Part shown: positions 51,757-59,772 of the stretch, piece by piece | How positions within the stretch are numbered: position 1 is the stretch's first letter | Layout of the letters: the number at the start of each line of letters is the position of its first letter | Assembly (NCBI RefSeq): GCF_042646125.1 | Contig: NZ_JBHRSW010000021.1 | Location: forward strand, 1 to 64,000 | Direction: 5' to 3' | Length of the DNA: 64,000 bases | Origin: Glaciecola flavus | GTDB taxonomy: Bacteria; Pseudomonadota; Gammaproteobacteria; Enterobacterales; Alteromonadaceae | Program-made: the position numbers and the translations under genes | Notes under the pieces: generated by a model | What the model saw: the letters and a program-made list of their open reading frames with translations, nothing else | What the model was told of the DNA's origin: nothing | The model's database searches: none

Positions 51757-51973
51757 AGTAAGTCCCAAAAAAAGTTAAGATAAGTATGGTTTGTCTATAA
51801 GTATAGTTAACAATCCTAAAAAGTTGATGAACTAAGCCAGAATATTGTTAAGTGCATAATTTTTAGGGTAATAAAGTCGAGCATGGCTTCACGGCGTTAT
51901 TGTTAATTGTAGCTAGACTCAAAGAAGGTGGTAGGAGGGGATGGCAATAATAATGCAAGGGAAAACTGTCTTG

Positions 51974-52888
51974 CTAATAACCCAGATAGCTAAGCCAGCC
52001 ATATATCTCCTTACTCAAATAGTTGCTTTGAAGAGATGTAAGGCTAATACCAACAATTGCTCTTTGCCTGTAATGCGTTTTTATTTGCCGTGTCGCCATT
52101 ATTTTACGCTCTGCTTGCGTATCCATTGCCCAGATGCTGTCCCACTGACTAATTAAGTCCAATATTGGCAATGGGCTTGTCGCCACTAGTTCTGGAATTT
52201 GTTTGTTGAGTACACGATTGGGTACGTGCGGAGACAATAAAATTAAACTACTGAAATTACTAGGATTACCTTTGAGCAGACAGTAGGCGGATAGTCCATG
52301 AGCTGTGAGAATGGTTCTATTACTTTTATCGCTCAAATCATCTAATATGGCCGTTAAATAAGAAACACTGGCAGTGGCGCAAGCCTTTGCGTGCTCCTCG
52401 GTAAAACTATTACCGCTGGTGAAGTCTGTACTTGATATTTCTTGGTCGCGACCAAATGCACTTTGTGGTAAAAACGCAAGTACCACCTGCCAGCCATTTT
52501 CGCGCAAATGCGCTGCGATATCGATCATGTAATGGGTATTTAATGTACCGCCGAAGGTATCAGGTATCAGCAATATAGTGCCTCTACGAACAGCAAGATT
52601 TGAAGGCAAATCTAAATAAGCGTGGGGCTTATTTTGATAAGTAAATTCTTTGTATTCGTCTGCGTGTAGTTGATGCTTTATGTCTTGGTATATCGCTAAT
52701 TCGTAAGCATTGTTTGTTTCGACATTAGTAGTGTCTTCTGGCGTGAGCTGACTGTCATCCGCCTCCTTTTCGACTGTAGCCACAGAATCGTTTTGCGTAT
52801 TGCTCTGTGCATGAGCTAAATGCAGGAAACTATATGTAAGTACTATCAATACACAAAATAGCGTAAATTGCCTAACTGCCCCAAACAC
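51974..52888 (-). CDS. DUF3530 family putative alpha/beta hydrolase, exported
   Basis: 304 residues. An N-terminal signal peptide (FTLFCVLIVLTYSFLHLAHA) then a low-complexity acidic linker (to about residue 60) and a hydrolase-like fold (RRGTILLIPDTFGG, LTAHGLSAYCLL, DLISQWDSIW). The GxSxG-like element is AHGLSA, lacking the standard serine nucleophile position, so enzymatic activity is uncertain. GTG start after GAGG. Shares a strand with rluA-rapA upstream, with a 50-base gap. Confidence 0.72.
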   Translation of the reverse strand: MFGAVRQFTLFCVLIVLTYSFLHLAHAQSNTQNDSVATVEKEADDSQLTPEDTTNVETNNAYELAIYQDIKHQLHADEYKEFTYQNKPHAYLDLPSNLAVRRGTILLIPDTFGGTLNTHYMIDIAAHLRENGWQVVLAFLPQSAFGRDQEISSTDFTSGNSFTEEHAKACATASVSYLTAILDDLSDKSNRTILTAHGLSAYCLLKGNPSNFSSLILLSPHVPNRVLNKQIPELVATSPLPILDLISQWDSIWAMDTQAERKIMATRQIKTHYRQRAIVGISLTSLQSNYLSKEIYGWLSYLGY

Positions 52889-52938
52889 AAGTACCTCAAA
52901 ATAAAACGCCTAGCTTAACTTGTTTATCGGCGGCAGCA

Positions 52939-53622
52939 TTAAAAGCTCAACGGCTTTTGAACGAAGGAAAAATCAGGGGGATTCTCAAAAGTGAGTAAGT
53001 TGTCACTTACCGGATGCCTAAATTGAATGAAGCTAGCGTGCAAGCAAAGTCGTTGAGCCATAGCTTTCCCTTCTGGGCAAGCGTATAAACGGTCACCCAA
53101 AATAGCGTGACCGATTGACAGCATATGCACGCGTAATTGATGCGACCTACCAGTGACGGGAACTAGTTTAACGAGGGAATATGTCTTACTTTGCTCAACC
53201 ACCTCGTAATGTGTTTTTGCTGGTTTCCCGCGTTCAAAGTCAACCATTTGCTTAGGCCTATTAGGCCAGTCGCATATCAGCGGTAACTCAATCGTGCCGG
53301 CAAGATTTTTAGGCTTCCCTTTAATTAAAGCGTAGTAAACTTTGTTTACTTTGCGATGCTCAAATTGCTTAGAAATGTTCCTGTGTGCGGCTTTGTTTTG
53401 TGCAGTCACGATGATACCAGATGTTGCCATGTCCAATCGATGCACGATACTCGTGTTGGGTAATACTCTCATCAAACGAAGTTGCAGGGAGTCTCTGTGC
53501 TCCGCAGCTTTTCCAGGTACGCTTAAAAGCCCACTCGGCTTATTCATCACCGCGATGTGGTCATCGCGGTATATAAATTCTAAGTAAGGATCTAGAGGTG
53601 GGTTGTATTCCAGTAAGGCCAT
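52939..53622 (-). CDS. rluA: Dual-specificity rRNA/tRNA pseudouridine synthase RluA
   Basis: 227 residues. Makes pseudouridine at 23S U746 and tRNA U32. The catalytic aspartate is D64 in HRLDMATSG, at the same position as in E. coli; VNKVYYALI and TGRSHQLRVHM are conserved. No S4 domain, as expected for RluA. Its ATG overlaps the rapA stop by one base (TAATG). Confidence 0.93.
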   Translation of the reverse strand: MALLEYNPPLDPYLEFIYRDDHIAVMNKPSGLLSVPGKAAEHRDSLQLRLMRVLPNTSIVHRLDMATSGIIVTAQNKAAHRNISKQFEHRKVNKVYYALIKGKPKNLAGTIELPLICDWPNRPKQMVDFERGKPAKTHYEVVEQSKTYSLVKLVPVTGRSHQLRVHMLSIGHAILGDRLYACPEGKAMAQRLCLHASFIQFRHPVSDNLLTFENPPDFSFVQKPLSF

Positions 53623-56444
53623 TATTTGGGGTTGTTGATAACAAGGCGAACGCTATCTAAATAAGGTGTCGCTTCAGAAATAACCTGCATGAGATGTTGT
53701 TTTTGCTCTACCAAAAATTGCACCTCTTCGTCACGAATACTTGGGTTATGTGCCTGCAGATGCTTTAAACGCTCGACTTCATTGTCTATGCTTGCTTGCA
53801 TATTGTTGAGCGCATCGTTCTTGATGCCTAACAAAGATTCATTCGCCAATGACAAGCCCTTGTCGACAGCGGTTTTCAATTGCTCAGACAGCGCAGTAAT
53901 GAGTTGTTGCGCCATTTTAGGTTTAACCTTGAAAATACTCTCGAAATGAATGTCTTCTGCTTCATATTTTGCATTTATACACAAGCGAATGGGTGTGGCG
54001 GGTAAGTATCTATATAACTGCCATTTTGCGTCAGTGACTGGAGCGAGAACACCAATAATTTCCAGCCAAAATGCACCAACTGGTGCGTCGACTTGATTGA
54101 CAAAACAGACACTACTTTTGCCAACGACATCTGTGAGTATTGCATCAATACAATGTGTCACAATTTCACTGTCCCCACTCAAATAATGCACATGTTCTAG
54201 TTGCGTGGCTACACTTCGCTTGTAGGTGACTTCTGTGCCTTCTTCGTGCAAACCAGGAATAGGAAACATCATCGACTCGCCCTGACGAAGTATAAAGACT
54301 TGGTCATCTTTTTCTTCCTGAATCACACCCAAAGAATCTAATAGACGGGACATAAACTTCATCATTTTTACGGCATTATCAGCACCAATGATCCGGTCGA
54401 TGACCGCTTCTACTTTATCACCTCCTGATGAATTGAGCTCTAGCAAACGATCTCGGCCACGCTCAATGTCTGCTTTTAAGGTTTTGCTAAGATTATTGGC
54501 TTGCTCTACTAAATCTTGCCAGTTTTCCATATCTTCAGGACTTTGCAATGCAGCATGCAAATCACTATGCAACGCTTCATATACGTCTGAACCCACTGGG
54601 CAGGTATGGGTAAAAGCATTTAGGCCGTAGTGATACCAGTTGAACAGTACCGCTTGCGGATGATTTTCAAAATAGGGCAAGTAAATATTAACATCATGCA
54701 TTTGCCCTATGCGATCCAGGCGGCCAATGCGTTGCTCTAACAAATCAGGATTGAGAGGCAAATCAAATAAAACCAAATGACGGCAAAATTGAAAGTTACG
54801 ACCTTCCGAGCCTATTTCGCTGCACAGCATTATTTGTGCGCCTTGTTCACTCGTCGCAAAAAAGTGCGCGGCTTTGTCGCGCTCGACAATGCTCATTCCC
54901 TCGTGAAATACTGTGTGTCGTACCGATGTTTTGCTGCGTAGGTATTCTGCCAGTTGCATAGCTGTCGAGGCATACGCACAAATTAGGAGCACTTTATCGC
55001 CCTGTACATCCTCCAACAGTTTAATAAGCCATTGAATTCTTGAGTCAAATAAAGGCCATTTGTCGTCTAATATTGCGCTTCTCTCTGGATGCAGTTGAGT
55101 TGCGATATCGTCAGCGGGATCATGCAAAAGCGCATATTCTTTAGGCAATTTCAATGGAACCGAGTGTGCAATTCGCTTGGGAAAGCCGCTAATCGACGCT
55201 CTTCGATTTCTAAACATAAGCCGTCCTGTGCCATGTCGATCGATAAGGTCAGCGACAAGCTTTTGCCTTTCTTCTGGCGTATCCAAGTTAACTGGGTCAA
55301 CGTCTGCTGAAACCGCCTGTAACTGGGTGATCTCTTCATCTGACAACGGCTCATCATTTAATAAAGGATTGACAGCCTGCGCGAGCTCTGAATACTTCGC
55401 TTCTTCTTCCACAAATGATTGATATGAATGAAAGCGTGCAGGGTCGAGCAAACGCAATCTCGCAAAATGGCTCTCATGACCCAGTTGATCAGGCGTGGCG
55501 GTTAATAATAGTATGCTGGTCGCCTTGTGACTCAGTTTTTCAATTGCCAAGTAGGCACTGGAAGGCGCATCGGGTGTCCACTTCAAGTGATGTGCTTCAT
55601 CCACTACTAGCATGTCCCAGTCTACACTGAGTGCTTGATGCAGGACTTCTTCCTCTTCAATGAAGCTTTGACTGCACAAGACCAGTTGTTCTTGTGAAAA
55701 CGGGTTTTCTCCACTTTCTTTTACCGCCTCTATGCGTTCTTCGTCAAACACGGAAAAGTGCAGATTTACGCGGCGTAACATTTCTACTAACCACTGATGC
55801 ACCAAGGGCGAGGGAACGCAAATGAGGACGCGTTTGGCTCTGCCACTCAATAACTGCTGGTGTATAATCAATGCGGCTTCGATGGTTTTTCCTAAGCCGA
55901 CCTCATCAGCAAGTAATACACGTGGGGCATAACGTTTACCTACTTCATGAGCGATGTGTATCTGATGAGGAATCAACTCTACTCGCGCGCCGATCAAGCC
56001 CACTGCGTCAGAGCTTGCAAAGTCATATTGTTGCTGCCAACAAGAAAGGCGCGTATCGAACCATTTGGGGTCATCTAATTGACCGAGAAAGAGGCGTTTT
56101 TCTGGTTGATGAACCTTCACGTGGTGATCTAGAGCAACTTCAACAATTGACGCGTACTCTTCAGTATCGTGCCGTTTGCCAGAATATGTATAAAGACCGT
56201 CTTGTTCTGTCGCCTTTTCAACGGTTATGGTCCAGCCATCGACATGGGTGGCGGTTTCACCGTCACTCAGTATCAAACGCGCCAAGGCATTTTGCTTTTT
56301 CGCGTAATTTCTTTCTTCATTAACTGCTGGGAACAATACCAATACGGAGCGGATGTCTTCCGCCATAACAACACCAAGTCCAAGGTCTACTTCGCTATTG
56401 CTCAACCAACGTTGACCGACTACATACTCAATTTGTTGTGACAT
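53622..56444 (-). CDS. rapA: RNA polymerase recycling ATPase RapA
   Basis: 940 residues. Swi2/Snf2 ATPase that releases RNAP after termination. Two N-terminal Tudor-like segments (about 1-110), helicase motifs DEVGLGKTIEA and DEAHHL, then the second RecA lobe with SEIGSEGRNFQFCRHLVLFDLP and QRIGRLDRIGQ. The C-terminal region matches the RapA spacer/C domain. Slightly shorter than E. coli (968). Operon with rluA. Confidence 0.95.
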   Translation of the reverse strand: MSQQIEYVVGQRWLSNSEVDLGLGVVMAEDIRSVLVLFPAVNEERNYAKKQNALARLILSDGETATHVDGWTITVEKATEQDGLYTYSGKRHDTEEYASIVEVALDHHVKVHQPEKRLFLGQLDDPKWFDTRLSCWQQQYDFASSDAVGLIGARVELIPHQIHIAHEVGKRYAPRVLLADEVGLGKTIEAALIIHQQLLSGRAKRVLICVPSPLVHQWLVEMLRRVNLHFSVFDEERIEAVKESGENPFSQEQLVLCSQSFIEEEEVLHQALSVDWDMLVVDEAHHLKWTPDAPSSAYLAIEKLSHKATSILLLTATPDQLGHESHFARLRLLDPARFHSYQSFVEEEAKYSELAQAVNPLLNDEPLSDEEITQLQAVSADVDPVNLDTPEERQKLVADLIDRHGTGRLMFRNRRASISGFPKRIAHSVPLKLPKEYALLHDPADDIATQLHPERSAILDDKWPLFDSRIQWLIKLLEDVQGDKVLLICAYASTAMQLAEYLRSKTSVRHTVFHEGMSIVERDKAAHFFATSEQGAQIMLCSEIGSEGRNFQFCRHLVLFDLPLNPDLLEQRIGRLDRIGQMHDVNIYLPYFENHPQAVLFNWYHYGLNAFTHTCPVGSDVYEALHSDLHAALQSPEDMENWQDLVEQANNLSKTLKADIERGRDRLLELNSSGGDKVEAVIDRIIGADNAVKMMKFMSRLLDSLGVIQEEKDDQVFILRQGESMMFPIPGLHEEGTEVTYKRSVATQLEHVHYLSGDSEIVTHCIDAILTDVVGKSSVCFVNQVDAPVGAFWLEIIGVLAPVTDAKWQLYRYLPATPIRLCINAKYEAEDIHFESIFKVKPKMAQQLITALSEQLKTAVDKGLSLANESLLGIKNDALNNMQASIDNEVERLKHLQAHNPSIRDEEVQFLVEQKQHLMQVISEATPYLDSVRLVINNPK

Positions 56445-56788
56445 TTATTCTTAAATTTTTGCTTGGGTAACGCATAATTGTAATACCCAAATACTGGATT
56501 GTCAGCACAAAATAGCTAACTATAACCCCATCGTGAATAGTCAACAAAAATTTAAAATAAAAGTCGTGATAAATCCTTCAATCTTGTTTATGGTAGAGGG
56601 AGTATTGAGCAAATCTCGACGGTAAAGTGTCAATGTGAGCCAGAAATTCACAGACGCGAGTAAAAATGCTCAGTTATGACCTGAACTACGAGGTTTTCTC
56701 TTTCGACACCTTATCTTTGTATCGGAAGTGGCTTGGTTGCATCCAATACAGGGATAAAGCATACACTGTCCCATTAATGGAGTGATGA
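56445..56788. other. Intergenic region between rapA and the PhoH gene
   Basis: 344 bases between divergent genes, expected to hold both promoters; none could be called. The only coding potential seen is a 39-codon ORF at 56666-56785, whose TGA ends three bases before the PhoH start. Confidence 0.5.
56666..56785 (+). CDS. Possible 39-codon leader ORF upstream of PhoH gene
   Basis: ATG preceded by GCGAG at about the right spacing; 39 codons of unremarkable composition (begins MLSYDLNYEVF) ending TGA at 56783-56785, three bases before the downstream ATG. The close junction suggests translational coupling, but an ORF of this length arises by chance fairly often. No family recognised. Confidence 0.22.
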   Translation: MLSYDLNYEVFSFDTLSLYRKWLGCIQYRDKAYTVPLME

Positions 56789-58219
56789 ATGCCAAAAAAC
56801 CAAACTGTAGAGACACTTGATATTCAAACCGCTGCCCGAGTTCATCGTAAATTATTCGTACTAGATACCAATATTCTTCTTCACGAGCCACTGGCTTTTT
56901 TATCCTTTAAAGAACATGACGTTGTTGTGCCGATGACGGTACTTGAAGAACTTGACTACATCAAAGACAGTAAAAAGGATGTAGCGAGAGATGCTCGCGT
57001 GTCCATTAGAGCTATGGAAGACTTGCTGCACGATGCCTCACCTGAACAAATGCTCGAAGGCGTAACTATGCAAGGGCTGGGATCCGGCAAGACTGCGCCG
57101 ACTGGTGCGTTGTCGATATTTGCTGATTTGAGCATGCAAGACAAGCAACAGGTTTTCAGTAGCAATGAAAACGACAATCGAATTATTAATGCGGCTTTGT
57201 ATTTACAGGCGCAAAACCCCAAACGCGACGTGGTTTTAGTTACTAAAGACATCAATATGCGCCTAAAAGCCAAGGGCGCAGGTATGAGCCTAGTACAAGA
57301 TTATCGCTCAGATCAATTGATCAGCGACATGAAGTATTTGACTAAAGGATTTTATAAATTTGAAGGGAATTTCTGGGACAAAGTCAAATCTGTTGAGAGC
57401 GTGACTGAAGGCAGGGATACCGTGCACACCATCGACAAGTCGCTGGTACCTGAGCCATATATCAACGAGTTTATTGTTGATGACGACGGCAGTTTTGCAG
57501 GATTGATTGAAGCGATTGATGAAGACACTATCGAAGTCTTAGATCTCGGCGTTGATCGTTTAATGGCGCGCAAAGCTTGGGGGATTCATCCAAAGAATAT
57601 TGGGCAAGCAATGGCACTTCACACCTTGTTAGATCCCCATATTGACTTGTGTATATTAACCGGCCCAGCTGGCAGTGGTAAGACATTACTTGCCTTAGCG
57701 GCGGCTTTACATATGGTGATTGAGCACAATATGTACGACAAGATCATCGTTACCCGCAGTACGCCAGAAATTGCTGAATCTATTGGCTTTTTACCCGGCA
57801 CCGAAGAAGAAAAAATGGCACCGTGGTTAGCTGCCATTACAGACTCGTTAGAGGTTTTGCACAAGAATGATGAAAACACCAAAGGTTCAATGAATTACAT
57901 CATGGAAAAGGCCAATATCCAGTTTAAATCAGTGAACTTTATGCGCGGCAGGAGTTTGCAGAATGCAATAGTGATTTTGGATGAATCGCAAAACCTAACG
58001 GCTTCTCAGCTGAAAACCATTATCACCCGTTGTGGGGAGGGAACAAAGTTAATCTGTGCGGGTAATCTGTCGCAGATAGACAGCAACTATTTAAATCCTT
58101 TGACCTCTGGATTGACGTATTTGGTCGAAAAATTCAAATATTTTTCCGGCAGTGCGACAGTTAGCCTTGACGGAGTTGTACGTAGTCGTTTAGCTGAATT
58201 TGCTGAAAAGCAGTTGTAG
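56789..58219 (+). CDS. PIN domain-PhoH ATPase protein (PhoH2)
   Basis: 476 residues. N-terminal PIN nuclease domain (about 20-150; FVLDTNILLHEPLAFLSF and VPMTVLEELDYIKDS), linker, then a PhoH ATPase domain (about 245-460; GPAGSGKTLLALAAAL and VILDESQNLT). PhoH2 proteins are RNA helicase/ribonucleases; in some bacteria they are toxins with a small upstream partner. The ATG at 56789 follows GGAGTGA. Followed by an intrinsic terminator. Confidence 0.9.
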   Translation: MPKNQTVETLDIQTAARVHRKLFVLDTNILLHEPLAFLSFKEHDVVVPMTVLEELDYIKDSKKDVARDARVSIRAMEDLLHDASPEQMLEGVTMQGLGSGKTAPTGALSIFADLSMQDKQQVFSSNENDNRIINAALYLQAQNPKRDVVLVTKDINMRLKAKGAGMSLVQDYRSDQLISDMKYLTKGFYKFEGNFWDKVKSVESVTEGRDTVHTIDKSLVPEPYINEFIVDDDGSFAGLIEAIDEDTIEVLDLGVDRLMARKAWGIHPKNIGQAMALHTLLDPHIDLCILTGPAGSGKTLLALAAALHMVIEHNMYDKIIVTRSTPEIAESIGFLPGTEEEKMAPWLAAITDSLEVLHKNDENTKGSMNYIMEKANIQFKSVNFMRGRSLQNAIVILDESQNLTASQLKTIITRCGEGTKLICAGNLSQIDSNYLNPLTSGLTYLVEKFKYFSGSATVSLDGVVRSRLAEFAEKQL

Positions 58220-58243
58220 TCTATCGCCTTTGATTATAGTTTT

Positions 58244-58263
58244 GAGGGCTTCGCGCCCTCTTT
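58244..58263 (+). terminator. Terminator after PhoH gene
   Basis: GAGGGC, loop TTCGC, GCCCTC, then TTTAT. It lies 25 bases after the stop. Short T-run, but well placed. Confidence 0.65.
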
Positions 58264-58529
58264 ATAATACGAAAGTTGAGAAATATGATTAAAATTCGAG
58301 ACTTTAGCTATGTATTTTGTTAAAACTAAAGTTATCGGCGTTGTTCATCCGATAAACAATTGTGATTCTTTAGTTAGGCCGTGTTGCACTGTAATGCACG
58401 CTCCCTAATTTAACTGCAGTAGTCTCATGAAAACTACAAAAATGGCGATATAAGTCATTATAGAGGCAATAAAATGCAAGGATCGCGCGGTTAACAAGTA
58501 TGCTACAGCGGATGTAACGAAACTTAAGA
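58264..58529. other. Upstream region of REC-GGDEF gene with structured element
   Basis: Non-coding. Contains a composite inverted repeat: AACTAAAG (58324-58331) + TTATCGG (58332-58338) opposite CCGATAA (58349-58355) and CTTTAGTT (58368-58375), with a 12-base bulge between the last two. It could be an RNA structure in the 5' leader. It does not match a c-di-GMP riboswitch. Confidence 0.4.
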
Positions 58530-59471
58530 ATGACCGATTTAAAACCTAAAATACTCATTGTAGACGATGAAAGGCTCAATATTAGGTTGCTGTACGAAGG
58601 CCTAAAAGACGAGTATCAAATTATCGTTGGTAGTACTGGAAGAGATGCAATTAGGCTGGCGACTAAAGAACTGCCAGATCTTGTGCTCTTGGATATTGGT
58701 TTAGACGACATCAGCGGCCATGAAGTGTGCAAAGCGCTCAAAGCTAACCCCACGACCAAAAACATTCCTATTATTTTTGTAACTGCGCAAGATACTTATG
58801 AAGATGAACTTAAGGGGCTCGAATTAGGCGCAATTGATTATTTTCGAAAGCCCTTCTCTATACCTTTAGTACGTGTTCGCGTTAGAAATCAAATTGAACT
58901 GAAAAGAAAAACAGATATGTTGCAATATTTGTCCTCGATTGACGGTTTAACTGGATTGGCTAACCGGCGTCAATTCGATGAGCACTTGAGCAGCACGGTG
59001 CGCTATGCTGATCGACAACACAGAGGCTTATGTCTTTTGATGATCGACATTGACAGATTTAAGCAATACAACGACTTATATGGTCATGTTAGAGGTGATG
59101 ATGCCTTAAAAGTTGTCGCTCGAGTACTTAAAAAATGTGCGGCTCGCCCCTTAGATTTTATTGCGCGATTTGGTGGTGAAGAATTTATTATTTTACTCAC
59201 GGACTCTAGTCCAGAAGAGGGAGCCTTAGTTGCCGAACGAATTAGGGAGCAAGTAGAAAAGTTGTTTATTCCGCATGAAGGTTCAGAATACGGGTTTTTA
59301 AGTGTCAGTGTGGGGGTGGCCAATATCAAACCTGATGTGGGTGAACATATCGACGAACGAGCGTTTGTAGAGCACGCTGATACTTGTCTATATTTTGCAA
59401 AGGAGAGCGGCAGAAATCGGGTTATTTCAGAAGACTTTGAGTTGCAAATTAAACCAAACTCCAAGAAATGA
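58530..59471 (+). CDS. Response regulator with GGDEF domain (diguanylate cyclase)
   Basis: 313 residues. Receiver domain (about 1-120; acidic pocket VDDE, D55 in LVLLDIGLDDI, K in YFRKPF) and a GGDEF domain (about 140-305; RFGGEEF with RPLD I-site). Same architecture as WspR-type cyclases, in which receiver phosphorylation activates cyclase activity. No histidine kinase is adjacent, so the partner is elsewhere. Confidence 0.9.
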   Translation: MTDLKPKILIVDDERLNIRLLYEGLKDEYQIIVGSTGRDAIRLATKELPDLVLLDIGLDDISGHEVCKALKANPTTKNIPIIFVTAQDTYEDELKGLELGAIDYFRKPFSIPLVRVRVRNQIELKRKTDMLQYLSSIDGLTGLANRRQFDEHLSSTVRYADRQHRGLCLLMIDIDRFKQYNDLYGHVRGDDALKVVARVLKKCAARPLDFIARFGGEEFIILLTDSSPEEGALVAERIREQVEKLFIPHEGSEYGFLSVSVGVANIKPDVGEHIDERAFVEHADTCLYFAKESGRNRVISEDFELQIKPNSKK

Positions 59472-59772
59472 TGGTTTACCTTTTTGACTCAAAAATTCGG
59501 TTAACAAAATCTACGGGCTCTAAATTTTCCGTGTTCATATGGCTTTGTGAAAAAACGTAATTCTGAATGTAAAAAACGTCCTGCGATAAGGTCTAGCGAG
59601 TCTTTTTCACTTAACTCCGCGTGTGTACTATGTTTTCTCGGCATGCTCGTCTTCATGCATTTATGTTTTTACAAGTTTGCGTTAAAAACAGCTGCTTTCA
59701 TGCACTTGTGATCAATATGTGTAATATGGTAAAAATTGTGTTAAATTCAAAAATGCAATTGTCGATTTACAT
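59472..59772. other. Intergenic region upstream of DUF5060 gene
   Basis: 301 bases of AT-rich non-coding DNA. It should contain the promoter for the secreted enzyme-like gene. I see no clear inverted repeat or repressor site. Confidence 0.45.

Noticed and set aside
56670..56891. Minus-strand ORF opposite the PhoH start
   Set aside because: Overlaps the start of a well-supported gene and has no family features; antisense shadow.
58264..58529. c-di-GMP riboswitch upstream of REC-GGDEF
   Set aside because: No GEMM-I or GEMM-II consensus segments; only an unrelated hairpin.
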